Of a stretch of DNA of 64,000 bases, positions 35,575-44,514 are shown piece after piece; the stretch's first letter is position 1, and each line of letters opens with the position of its first letter. A program made the position numbers and the translations under genes. Below the pieces are notes generated by a model. The model had not been told where the DNA came from. It saw only the letters and a program-made list of their open reading frames with translations, and did no database searches. The stretch comes from Pseudomonadota bacterium (lineage in GTDB: Bacteria > Pseudomonadota > Gammaproteobacteria > Steroidobacterales > Steroidobacteraceae), in assembly GCA_018241505.1 (NCBI GenBank), contig JAFEDS010000011.1, positions 1-64,000 of the forward strand. Direction: 5' to 3'.

Positions 35575-36074
35575 ACGCGACATTCCTCAAGACACCGGGT
35601 GTACGAATGGAGCGCCTTCTGCCCGGGCCCATTGAGCGTGTCTGGGAGCACCTGACCAACACAACGCTGCTCGCCGCGTGGTTCGGGGACAAAAGCAGTA
35701 TCGAGCCTCGTCAAGGCGGCGCGGTTCGCCTGCTGGATGGCCACATCCGGGGTACTGTCACCCAGTGGCATCCGCCCAAACTGTTAACTTACACCTGGAA
35801 TGTCTTCAACCCCTCCGACCCGCCCGATACCGCGTCCGCCTACCCCGAGTCCTACCTGACCCTGGCGCTCGAGCCGCGCGGCGACAATGTGCTGTTGGTT
35901 CTCAATCACCTGCCGGTCCTCGAGCGCTTCGAGAAGCAGAATGCCATGGGTTGGCACACCTTCCTCGACATCCTCACCGATGCCCTCGCGGGCCGCAAAG
36001 TGCGGACGCGGCAGGAATATTCAGTCGAGAACGCGGCCCGCTATGGAGTTGATTTGAACAACTTGCAGCGCTGA
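35571..36074 (+). CDS. SRPBCC (AHSA1-like) domain protein
   Basis: A 167-residue START-like domain protein (MERLLPGPIERVWEHLTNTT; AAWFGDKSSIEPRQGGAVRL; then a C-terminal amphipathic helix around GWHTFLDILTDAL). Its start ATG overlaps the stop of the truncated ArsR remnant, so it has lost its usual upstream repressor and probably its native promoter. A hydrophobic ligand is expected; its identity is unknown. Confidence 0.88.
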   Translation: MNATFLKTPGVRMERLLPGPIERVWEHLTNTTLLAAWFGDKSSIEPRQGGAVRLLDGHIRGTVTQWHPPKLLTYTWNVFNPSDPPDTASAYPESYLTLALEPRGDNVLLVLNHLPVLERFEKQNAMGWHTFLDILTDALAGRKVRTRQEYSVENAARYGVDLNNLQR

Positions 36075-36650
36075 TCCGGGAATAAGCGGCCGAGTGACGG
36101 CGTCTGGGTATACAGACCCAGGCAAGAGCGCCCTGCGCCATAAAAACGAATCACTCCCGTGTCACCTTTCCACTGCGCATTCCGATTGCATAGTCGGAGC
36201 AGGCAGCGCGTCCGCTGTCATATTGTCGAGTCGAGCCTGACCCGTGTTGCAAACACCCGAAAAACAGATCCGCGCTACGCGGACCCCCTCCCCGCAACGA
36301 ACATCCTGGATCCCCGAGTGGGCGCCACGATATGAGGCCGGAACCGGCGGACTCTCGTACCACTGGCAACAACAACGCTACGGACGGCTACAAATTGGCT
36401 GGGAACAGCAAAATCGATTGGTTCATTGCCGGCGGACTGGCGCTTTCCGTCCTACTGGCGGTCATTACCGGTTACGAGCTGACCGATAGGGTGCCCTACG
36501 GGAGCGCGCCTCCCGCGGGCGATCCCCCGGGCATCCCGCAGTCGACCTTGAGCATTGCACCTGTGGCCTCGACCACAGTGCATAATCCACGCGCTGAAAA
36601 ACCATCGCGTGACGCCGCGGCCGAAGACCGCCGGCGCAAGGTGCCCGAGA
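36075..36650. other. Region without a confident gene; possible small membrane protein gene at 36332
   Basis: From the ATG at 36332 a 147-residue rightward frame has one clear hydrophobic segment (DWFIAGGLALSVLLAVITGY) and otherwise polar, low-complexity sequence. It would overlap the start of the S9 peptidase gene by 125 bases and lacks a recognisable family, so I do not call it as a gene. The rest (36075-36330) holds nothing I can name. Confidence 0.35.
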
Positions 36651-39008
36651 ATGCAAAAATCGACCGGTCTGATTGCTCTGTCCATCCTCGCTCTGAGCCA
36701 GGTCCAGGCGGCGGACGCTCCGTCGTCCCGGCGACCGCTGACACCCGACGACTTCTACAACCTGCAGGTTGTTAGCGATCCGCAGGTATCGCCTGACGGG
36801 AAGTGGGTGGCCTATGTTGTCAGTGCTGACGATCGCGAAGCGGATGAAAGCCGCAGCGCCCTCTGGATGGCGAGCTGGGATGGCACTCAGCAGGTACAGC
36901 TTACCAACCCCGGACACGACATCAACTCGCCGCGCTGGAGCCGGGACGGCCGCTACCTCTCCTACCTCAACACGCCCGCCGGCGCTGACAAAAGTCAGGT
37001 CATGCTGTTCGATCGTCGGGGCGGTGAGGCGAGGGCGCTGACCAACGTCACTGACGATATCCAGGGCTACGAGTGGTCCCCGGACAGCAAACGGATCGTA
37101 CTGGTGATGGAACCGGGCGCTCCCAAAGCGCCCCCGGCTGCTGGCGGCGAATCGGCCCAGCCCAACGGCGCCGCGCCTGGCGCCGGACCTGCGACCAGTC
37201 CCGGCGCGGCTCCAGACACAACCAAACAAACCCCCGACCCCGGTAAGGCTGCTCCGCCGCCTGCTTCCGGGTCCAAAGGGGACGCGCCGCCCAAACCCAT
37301 TGTCATCGACTCCCTGCACTTCAAGGAGGACAAGGAGGGTTACCTCGGCACTGGCCACAACCGCCACCTATACCTGCTCGATGTCGACACTCAGGCAGTC
37401 CAACCTCTGACCAATGCCGCCGGCCTCAACGAGGACCTGCCGGCGTGGTCTCCCGACAGCCGCCGAATCGCCTTTGTTCAGAGCCACGAGAAAGGCATGG
37501 ATCCGGATGGAATGACGGACCTGGACGTAATTGATGTGCCGCCGCCAGCGGCCTCGGGCACGCGATCGGCCAGCACCTCGCCAGCAGCATGGCCGTCTCC
37601 GAAGATTCCGCCGTCCTACAGCCAATCACCCACAACCGGCCCATCCGCGCTGAACCCACAGCTACCCACTCCAGCGCCCGCGCACGCGGGCAAGCCGGCC
37701 CCAACTCCGGCGGCACCCCCGGCGCCCGCCCCGTTATTGTCAACTCACCCAACCAAACTTCTGCGCATCTATGCCCCCAACCAACAGAAGCTGACCTGGA
37801 GCCCCGATGGTGCGACGCTCGCCTTCCTGCAAGGTGTTGAGCCCAAGTACGGCCAATACGGCCAGGATCGCCTCGCCATCACCAAGGTCAATGCCGGAGC
37901 GACCGCTCAGGTCCTGACGGAGTCCCTCGACCGTGCCATCTCGTCGTACGTTTTCAACAAGGACTCAACGACGATCACGGCCACCATATTTGACGACACA
38001 ACCTCCTACCCGATAACCATCAACACCCGGACCCGCGCCATCAAGAAGATGAGCCAGGGCCTCGCTGTTGTTTCGGACCTCAATGCCAGCGCGGGGCATG
38101 TCGTTGCGCTCTCGTCCAATGACACTTCCGCCACGGAGATTTACGCTCTCGAGGGTGAGCACCTGCGCAAGCTCACCAAGCACACCGATGCTTTCGTTGC
38201 ACAGTTGAAGATCGGCGCGGTGCATGATCTGCAGTTCAAGAGTGCGGATGGAACACCCATTCACGGCTTGGTGGTCGAGCCACCCGACTTTCAGCCCGGC
38301 CGGAAATATCCCACCATCCTCTATATTCACGGCGGACCGAATTTGCAGGACGAACACTCGTTCGCCTACGACGGCTACCAGTTCAAACGGCAGATGCTGG
38401 CAGCCGGCGGGTTTGTTGTGCTGGGCGTGAACTACCGCGGTAGCAGCGGCAAGGGGGATGCGTTCTCCCGGGCGATCGCGGCTGACTGGGGACACAAGGA
38501 GGTTGAGGATCTCATGGCGGGTGTTGACGCCGTGATACAGGAAGGAATTGCCGATCCGACCCGGTTGGGCATCGGCGGTTGGAGCTACGGTGGCATGCTG
38601 ACCGACTACACGATCGGCTCAAACACGCGCTTCAAGGCGGCTGTCAGTGGAGCGGGAACTGCGAACCCACTCGGTCTGTATGCCGTGGACCAATACTACA
38701 TTCAATACAACAAGGAGCTGGGCGATCCGTGGCGCAACCCTGACTTGTACGTCAAGCTCGCCTATCCGCTGTTGCACGCGGACCGGATTCGTACACCCAC
38801 CCTGTTCATGGGCGGCGACAAGGACTTCAACGTCCCAATTGCCGGCGGCGAGCAGATGTATCTGGCGTTACGAACCCTCGGCGTTCCCACGCAGCTCATT
38901 GTCTACCCGGGGCAGTACCACACACTGACTCGGCCGAGTTTTCTGCAGGACCGGGTTGAGCGCATGGCTGCCTGGTATACGCACTACCTGATAAGCTCTG
39001 CGCCCTAA
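36651..39008 (+). CDS. Exported S9-family (prolyl oligopeptidase-like) serine peptidase
   Basis: A 785-residue protein with a signal peptide (MQKSTGLIALSILALSQVQA), an N-terminal beta-propeller (DPQVSPDGKWVAYVVSADD and similar blades) and a C-terminal alpha/beta-hydrolase. The triad is visible: Ser in GGWSYGGM, Asp in GGDKDFNVPI and His in GQYHTL. Two Pro/Ala-rich insertions interrupt the propeller (near residues 160-210 and 300-365). The start at 36651 is set by the signal peptide. It probably trims peptides in the periplasm and is followed 15 bases on by the exported methyltransferase-like gene. Confidence 0.92.
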   Translation: MQKSTGLIALSILALSQVQAADAPSSRRPLTPDDFYNLQVVSDPQVSPDGKWVAYVVSADDREADESRSALWMASWDGTQQVQLTNPGHDINSPRWSRDGRYLSYLNTPAGADKSQVMLFDRRGGEARALTNVTDDIQGYEWSPDSKRIVLVMEPGAPKAPPAAGGESAQPNGAAPGAGPATSPGAAPDTTKQTPDPGKAAPPPASGSKGDAPPKPIVIDSLHFKEDKEGYLGTGHNRHLYLLDVDTQAVQPLTNAAGLNEDLPAWSPDSRRIAFVQSHEKGMDPDGMTDLDVIDVPPPAASGTRSASTSPAAWPSPKIPPSYSQSPTTGPSALNPQLPTPAPAHAGKPAPTPAAPPAPAPLLSTHPTKLLRIYAPNQQKLTWSPDGATLAFLQGVEPKYGQYGQDRLAITKVNAGATAQVLTESLDRAISSYVFNKDSTTITATIFDDTTSYPITINTRTRAIKKMSQGLAVVSDLNASAGHVVALSSNDTSATEIYALEGEHLRKLTKHTDAFVAQLKIGAVHDLQFKSADGTPIHGLVVEPPDFQPGRKYPTILYIHGGPNLQDEHSFAYDGYQFKRQMLAAGGFVVLGVNYRGSSGKGDAFSRAIAADWGHKEVEDLMAGVDAVIQEGIADPTRLGIGGWSYGGMLTDYTIGSNTRFKAAVSGAGTANPLGLYAVDQYYIQYNKELGDPWRNPDLYVKLAYPLLHADRIRTPTLFMGGDKDFNVPIAGGEQMYLALRTLGVPTQLIVYPGQYHTLTRPSFLQDRVERMAAWYTHYLISSAP

Positions 39009-39023
39009 CCAAGGGGTCCTGCA

Positions 39024-39857
39024 ATGAAAATTCAGTTCGCCGCAAAATCCGCTCTGTTCGTCTCACTCTGTCTGCTCGCCGGTGGAGTTGCCGCTGCGGC
39101 GGATGCTCAGAAAGCGCCTGATCCCGCACTCGTGAAGGCGGTGAAGGATCCTGCACGCACTCCGAAGAATGTTGCGCGCGATGCTGCCCGTCATCCGGCC
39201 GAAGAGCTCACTTTCTTCGGTCTCACTCCCAAGATGACCGTGGTCGAGGTGTGGCCGGGCGGTGGTTACTGGACCGAAATTCTGGGCCCGTACCTCAAGA
39301 CCTCCGGCCACCTCATTGCCGCCGTGCCGGTGCGCGGTGAAAGCTCGGAAGAAGACAAGGGGACCCTTGCCTGGCGCACCCGTATGGAAGCGCAGAAGGA
39401 TCACATCGGAACCATTCAGGAAACCGGTCTCGGCAAGGGTCACTACGATGTGGCGCCTCCCAACTCCGCGGACCTGATTGTCACTTTCCGCAACCTCCAC
39501 AACTGGATGGATGGCGGTTATGCCGAGGAGGCGTTGAAGGGCTTCTACACGGCGTTGAAGCCGGGTGGGATCCTCGGCATCGAGGAGCATCGCGGCTCCG
39601 ACAAAACGCCCCAGGATCCGAAGGCCAAGTCAGGTTATGTGCGCCAGGACTACACCCTCGAGCTGGCCAAGAAGGCCGGCTTTGAATTCGTAGGCGCCTC
39701 GGAAATCAATGCCAACCCGAAGGATACCAAGGATTATGCGGAGGGTGTCTGGACCCTGCCGCCCACGCTGGCCCTGGGTGACAAGGACCGCGCGAAGTAT
39801 GTGGCCATCGGCGAGTCCGACCGCTACACCCTGAAGTTCCGCAAACCCGCGAAATAA
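39024..39857 (+). CDS. Exported class I methyltransferase-like protein
   Basis: A 277-residue protein with a Sec signal peptide (SALFVSLCLLAGGVAAAA) and a Rossmann methyltransferase-type core: VVEVWPGGGYWTEILGPYL is the SAM-binding loop and ADLIVTFRNLHNW follows. A periplasmic location is odd for a SAM enzyme, but this group of predicted methyltransferases with signal peptides is widespread in proteobacteria and has no proven substrate. AAGGGG precedes the ATG. Probably co-transcribed with the S9 peptidase. Confidence 0.87.
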   Translation: MKIQFAAKSALFVSLCLLAGGVAAAADAQKAPDPALVKAVKDPARTPKNVARDAARHPAEELTFFGLTPKMTVVEVWPGGGYWTEILGPYLKTSGHLIAAVPVRGESSEEDKGTLAWRTRMEAQKDHIGTIQETGLGKGHYDVAPPNSADLIVTFRNLHNWMDGGYAEEALKGFYTALKPGGILGIEEHRGSDKTPQDPKAKSGYVRQDYTLELAKKAGFEFVGASEINANPKDTKDYAEGVWTLPPTLALGDKDRAKYVAIGESDRYTLKFRKPAK

Positions 39858-39901
39858 TTTTATTGGCGCGGCACTGGCCGCGCGGAGCCGGGTTCTTTGC
39901 C

Positions 39902-39930
39902 GCCGCCAAAAAGCGTGGTTTTTTGGCGGC
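39902..39930. terminator. Hairpin between convergent genes, likely terminator
   Basis: An 11-bp perfect stem GCCGCCAAAAA (39902-39912) / TTTTTGGCGGC (39920-39930). The A/T part of the stem gives a U-rich stretch in either direction, suited to ending both the rightward methyltransferase gene and the leftward hypothetical gene. A second G/C hairpin (39866-39883) lies just before it. Confidence 0.6.
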
Positions 39931-39948
39931 TGCTCCGGCGGCCAGCAA

Positions 39949-41157
39949 TCACTCGCGCCCGATACTGCGCTTCAGCACCCCAAACAACACCGCCTGGCTC
40001 TGCTGCAGCTTCTTGCGCAAAGCCATTTCCTCCTGCTGCTGATGCGCCCGGTGCGCATGAATCCACCGATGCACGCAGCGGTAATTTCCCTCCCCCGGCG
40101 ACTCGCCGCGGGGTAAATCGACACTCAACTGCCGCGCCAGTCCAGGCTCGTGCAACAGCAACCAGGCGGGGAAGTCTCCCACCGTCAGTGTCCCTTCATC
40201 GTCCTCACACTCCATGAACGCCTGCCACAATCCGCTCAAGTCAGGCTGTTTGAGACGCGAAACGCCGGCGGCGGCTTCATCAGGAGCCAACCAGCACAAA
40301 TGACACCAGGCGGTCAGTGCCTCAGCGCGCCTTCGACGCTTGAATGAGCTGTCCGTCAGGCGCAAGCACAGCGGCGCATGCAGCCACCACTCCTTCTCAC
40401 TAACAATACTCTCGCTCACCCCGCTCCAGTCCTGGGCCTGGCTCAACGCAAAACTGCGGTGCAAATTCGGTTGGTCAGGGGAAAACCCAAGGCCGTTGAG
40501 CGCATCGGCGAGGTGCCGCCACAGCGGCGACAGGTAGTCGCGCGACCCGGAACCGAGTAAGTGGCGGGCAGTGGGTGCTATTGCGGTGAGAAATTCCAGC
40601 CGGGCCGCCGCGTCCTCAATGGGCCGATTCAGATCGTCCAGCGCCTCGACGAGTTGATCGAATGCCGCCAGATCCGAATGATTGGGCGCCTGAACATACA
40701 GGCGATCGAGTTGCCGCCGACTTTCAACCCCATTTCGCGCCGACAGCGAGCGTGCGATCCCGTTTGTCAGTGCCACCACCGGATTATCGAAGAACAAATC
40801 CATTTGCGGCGCGTTTTGCGACGGCAGGTAGCGAGTGCCCACGAGCCGCTGCAACTTCGAGTCCATGCTGACGCGTAGTGAAGGCGCTGAGGCACCCGAG
40901 GCTCCCCACGCAGAGAATTCCTGCGGTTGCTCCACCAATCCGATGCTGCGCGCGTATGAGACGGCCCGCTCCATCTCCGCCACAATGTTGGCGCGATCGC
41001 CCATCAGGACCTCGTCCAGCAGATCGATCTCGCGGCGGCGCCAGGCTTCATAGTCGCTGTAGAACAGCCGACCCGAATTGAAGAGAAGGTCGAGAGGTGC
41101 AAACGCACCCTGTTCCATGAGTTGCGCGTCCACCTGCGCCTGCAGTTCTGTATTCAT
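39949..41157 (-). CDS. Conserved hypothetical protein paired with an SNF2/SWIM helicase
   Basis: About 402 residues, helical, with no motif I recognise. Noticeable are a Trp/Cys-rich central part (EALTAWCHLCWLAPDEAAAG) and a Gln-rich C-terminus (RAHQQQEEMALRKKLQQSQA). The start lies inside or just beyond the SNF2 gene stop (ATGs at 41163 and 41157), so the two are a translationally coupled pair. It probably works with the helicase; nothing in its own sequence predicts how. Confidence 0.75.
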   Translation of the reverse strand: MNTELQAQVDAQLMEQGAFAPLDLLFNSGRLFYSDYEAWRRREIDLLDEVLMGDRANIVAEMERAVSYARSIGLVEQPQEFSAWGASGASAPSLRVSMDSKLQRLVGTRYLPSQNAPQMDLFFDNPVVALTNGIARSLSARNGVESRRQLDRLYVQAPNHSDLAAFDQLVEALDDLNRPIEDAAARLEFLTAIAPTARHLLGSGSRDYLSPLWRHLADALNGLGFSPDQPNLHRSFALSQAQDWSGVSESIVSEKEWWLHAPLCLRLTDSSFKRRRRAEALTAWCHLCWLAPDEAAAGVSRLKQPDLSGLWQAFMECEDDEGTLTVGDFPAWLLLHEPGLARQLSVDLPRGESPGEGNYRCVHRWIHAHRAHQQQEEMALRKKLQQSQAVLFGVLKRSIGRE

Positions 41158-41162
41158 TCCCA

Positions 41163-44100
41163 TCACGGTGCCAATAACATTTCGAGGTCTTCAACTCCGA
41201 GCGCGGTTGGGGAAGCGCTCTTTTGCGTGTAAAGATGCTCTGCGAGCACACGCTTGTCCGCTTGTAATTGCAGCATTCTTTCTTCGACGGTGTCCTGGGC
41301 AATGAGTTTGTACACAAAAACGGATTTGGTCTGGCCGATGCGATGAGCCCGATCGGTTGCCTGCGCTTCTACGGCTGGATTCCACCAGGGATCGTAGTGA
41401 ATGACCGTATCCGCGGCGGTCAGATTGAGCGCGGTGCCGCCCGCTTTCAGGCTGATGAGAAACAGGGGCACTTCGCCCGATTGAAACCGCTCCACAACAG
41501 CCGTGCGATCGGTGGTTGCGCCTGTCAGCAGGCAATGAGGAATGCCCAGCGCCGTCACCGTCGCCTCAATCAACCGCAACATGGACGTGAACTGTGAGAA
41601 CAGCAAAATCCGCCGCCCCTCGGCAATCAATTCCGGCAGTACCGTGGACAACCATTCCAACTTTGCGGAAGGCACGGCCTCTTCGGACTTCACCAGCCGT
41701 GGATCACAACACACCTGCCTCAGTTTCAGCAGCGCGTCCAGGATGGTGATCTGACTTCGCGCCAGCCCCTGCTCGCGAACGACTTCCAGGATGCGCTGGT
41801 GCATCGCCAGGCGCACGCCGTCGTAGAAGTCGCGCTGCTTCTCATCGAGCGTAATGGACTCAATGATCTCCACCTTTGGCGGCAGCTCCTTGGCAACAGC
41901 ATCCTTGGTACGCCGCAGTAGAAACGGGGCCAGGCGTGCGCCGAGTGAGGCGGCGCGTGCGCGGTCGCCGTTCTTTTCAATGGGAGTGCGGTACAGCCGC
42001 TGAAAATGGCGTTCGTCGCCCAACAGTCCCGGCTGCAGGAAGTCAAACAATGACCAGAGCTCGCCCAGGTGGTTCTCGACCGGCGTGCCGCTCAAACACA
42101 ATCTCGAGTCCGCGCGCAGTGTCCGCGCCATTTGCGACACCTTCGAGGCGGGATTCTTGATCATCTGCGCTTCATCGAGAATGGCCAGCCCGAAGTCGCG
42201 GGCCATCCAGATTTCGCTGTCAATCAACAGCAGAGGATAGGCGGTGATGATCACTTGCATGTCTTTGAGGCGTGCCAGGGACTTGCGACGCTGTGCGCCG
42301 TGCCATGTGAAGACACTCAAACCCGGTGCGAAACGAGTCAGCTCCTGCTTCCAGTTTCCCAGCGCACTGACAGGCGCGACAATCAACACGGGTTTCCGCA
42401 GGCGGCCGCTTTCGATTTCCGTGGCGATGTGGGCGATGGTCTGCACGGTCTTGCCCAGGCCCATGTCGTCGGCGAGGATTCCACCCAGGCGGAACCTGCG
42501 CAGAAACTGCAGCCAACCGAGTCCTTCCTGTTGATAGTGGCGTAGCGACCCATGGAAACTCGCGGGCGGTTGCAGTGCCTGGATGCCCGAAAAGTTGCGC
42601 AGATCCTCGGCTAGCTCGGTGAGGGAGGCGTCTCGCGCGGTTACCGAATGCAGATTCAAGGCCGCCAACCGCCCACTCTGACTCCGGGGCAGCGACAGGC
42701 TGTCCGAATCATCCCGCTCCAGAAGCTCGATCAGGGTATGGGCGATTCGTTGGATGCGCTCGATTTCGATAGGCAGGTAGCGGCCATCGGCCAAGCGCAC
42801 GAGCCAGTGTTCCCCGACACGGCAGCCATCCGCGTCCGCGTCTCCTTCCAGCGAGGACTTCAAATAGCGGGTGAGGGCGGGTAACAGGTTGATAGGCTGC
42901 CCGTCGACCATCACACCCAACCGCAAGTTGAACCATGCGGCCTGACGTTGGTCGGTACCCAGGTCGCCATACCACTGAGTTGCGGTCACGATGCGATAGG
43001 GAAAGCTATCTTCGACTTCAACAGTCCAACCGAGCGCCTGAAGCGCGGGCACTCGCTTCATCATGAATTCGAGCCAGGCCAATCGGCCGCTGGGCATCTC
43101 GGTGAGTTGAGAACGGAACGTTGCTTCGGCCGCAAGATCGCGAGGGATCTCGTACAGCACAGCGTCGGCCACGAAGCGCACGGGTCCGGGTTGATCGCTC
43201 AGCCTTCGGCTGTCAACCGGTGTGCCGTTGTAGACGAAGTAAAGTATCGCCTGCTCATCGCCGGCCAGCACCAGACGCGGCGCGACTGCCCGCAACGAGT
43301 CAGTAACCGGCGTAAACGTCCGCAGCCGCGGAAAATCCGCACCCGCGGCGAACCCATCGCCAGCGCCCATCGCACCGGCACCACCACCCACACCGGCGCC
43401 GCCATCCACACCGGCGCCACCACCCACACCGGTGCTGCCGCAAACGTCCTCAATCCGCCCATTCACCTCACCAACCCACTCCGGCGCCACACTCCCCAAC
43501 AACCCCATCTCCCGCGCGAACGCCACATCGCAGGCCAACTCGACACTCCCAACGACCCCGGCGCGAGCGTCCACATACAGCGGCGGTTCCATCCCCAGCA
43601 GAACCTCTTGCTCCCCCTCCCATCCCAGAACCTGGTCGCCCCCTGCCAGCGTCTTCCAAATCAACGCTACCGCGCGCGATTCCCCAACCCGCAAGGGCAT
43701 CCCGTCCAAAGTGCCGAGAAATGCCCGCCCGGTCGAAACGATGCGAATCAACGCATCCGCCCCAACTTCTCCCTCAACCCCAACGGGCAGTGCCGGCAGA
43801 ATTTCCCGGTCGGCCTGATCGACATAGCGTGGAAACTCAAACGCACTCGCAATCGACGCGCGTCGCAGCGCAAACGCACACGCAGTTCCGGGCACAAGCG
43901 ATCCAACACTGCTGCCTCTTTGAGCAACCCAGACGGAAACGCGAATTCCGCAGAGCGGCTTCCCGGGTGTTGGATCCGCATTCAGCAAGTAGCAAATCTG
44001 CTGTGCCGGCCCCATCGGCGGCGCATAGACCTGCGCCCCCGCCGCATCCCCCGCAGCCAGCCCGACGCTCACACCGGCGCCCGCAGCAACGCCCGCACCG

Positions 44101-44447
44101 GCGCTGGTCCCAACTCCGGCGCCCGCCTGCGCCCCCACCAGCGCGCCCCGCAACCCAGCACCGCGCGGCGCCGCCACACCCGAGATCGGCCCCGTCCGAG
44201 CCGCCACAATCGACACCGCAGCTATGTGCACGCAATCCCCGCGCGCCCCGCAACTGCATTCCCGCTGTGCCCCACGGATATACACACGAAACTTCGCAGC
44301 GCCGGACTTGGCAGTTCCGTCCGCGCCCACGATCCCCGTAACGATCTGCCCACCCTGGAGCACGCGAATCTCGAGCACGCCCCCGCTCTGAACCAGCCGA
44401 TCGGCCGCGCTGTGCAGAGTCTCACCCAATTCAGTCACCAGATTCAT
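41163..44447 (-). CDS. SNF2-family helicase with SWIM zinc finger
   Basis: A 1,094-residue protein. A SWIM-type zinc site C-x-C-x(n)-C-x-H (RECSCGARGDCVHIAA, about residues 77-92) precedes Gly/Ala/Val-rich low-complexity stretches (near 105-145 and 330-355), a middle region, and the SNF2 motor: LADDMGLGKT (motif I), LDEAQMIKN (motif II), LSGTPVENH (motif III) and QATDRAHRIGQT (motif VI). The family remodels protein-DNA complexes. It is the first gene of a two-gene unit. The low-complexity insertions appear unusual for the family. Confidence 0.92.
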   Translation of the reverse strand: MNLVTELGETLHSAADRLVQSGGVLEIRVLQGGQIVTGIVGADGTAKSGAAKFRVYIRGAQRECSCGARGDCVHIAAVSIVAARTGPISGVAAPRGAGLRGALVGAQAGAGVGTSAGAGVAAGAGVSVGLAAGDAAGAQVYAPPMGPAQQICYLLNADPTPGKPLCGIRVSVWVAQRGSSVGSLVPGTACAFALRRASIASAFEFPRYVDQADREILPALPVGVEGEVGADALIRIVSTGRAFLGTLDGMPLRVGESRAVALIWKTLAGGDQVLGWEGEQEVLLGMEPPLYVDARAGVVGSVELACDVAFAREMGLLGSVAPEWVGEVNGRIEDVCGSTGVGGGAGVDGGAGVGGGAGAMGAGDGFAAGADFPRLRTFTPVTDSLRAVAPRLVLAGDEQAILYFVYNGTPVDSRRLSDQPGPVRFVADAVLYEIPRDLAAEATFRSQLTEMPSGRLAWLEFMMKRVPALQALGWTVEVEDSFPYRIVTATQWYGDLGTDQRQAAWFNLRLGVMVDGQPINLLPALTRYLKSSLEGDADADGCRVGEHWLVRLADGRYLPIEIERIQRIAHTLIELLERDDSDSLSLPRSQSGRLAALNLHSVTARDASLTELAEDLRNFSGIQALQPPASFHGSLRHYQQEGLGWLQFLRRFRLGGILADDMGLGKTVQTIAHIATEIESGRLRKPVLIVAPVSALGNWKQELTRFAPGLSVFTWHGAQRRKSLARLKDMQVIITAYPLLLIDSEIWMARDFGLAILDEAQMIKNPASKVSQMARTLRADSRLCLSGTPVENHLGELWSLFDFLQPGLLGDERHFQRLYRTPIEKNGDRARAASLGARLAPFLLRRTKDAVAKELPPKVEIIESITLDEKQRDFYDGVRLAMHQRILEVVREQGLARSQITILDALLKLRQVCCDPRLVKSEEAVPSAKLEWLSTVLPELIAEGRRILLFSQFTSMLRLIEATVTALGIPHCLLTGATTDRTAVVERFQSGEVPLFLISLKAGGTALNLTAADTVIHYDPWWNPAVEAQATDRAHRIGQTKSVFVYKLIAQDTVEERMLQLQADKRVLAEHLYTQKSASPTALGVEDLEMLLAP
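43381..43434. repeat. Three 18-base in-frame repeats inside the SNF2/SWIM gene
   Basis: Three tandem units of 18 bases (43381-43398, 43399-43416, 43417-43434) with the core CCACCACCCACACCGGCG and a few changes each. In the encoded protein they give a GGGAGV-type hexapeptide repeat, so they keep the frame. Slippage would change linker length rather than break the gene. Confidence 0.75.
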
Positions 44448-44514
44448 TTACCCAGGGCATGCCTTCGATTTGGCCGAGCATGCTAGCATCGCGCACGCAT
44501 CCACGAGCCCTCCC

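Noticed and set aside
36465-37367. A 300-residue leftward ORF opposite the S9 peptidase start
   Set aside because: Shadow frame with Arg/Gly/Val bias and no recognisable features.
43381-43434. CRISPR-like short repeats
   Set aside because: The units are contiguous 18-base repeats in frame within a gene, without spacers or cas genes.
42948-44486. A 512-residue rightward ORF opposite the SNF2/SWIM gene
   Set aside because: It is a GC-driven antisense shadow: low-complexity, rich in Arg/Pro/His/Thr, with no domain, while the other strand has a complete helicase.
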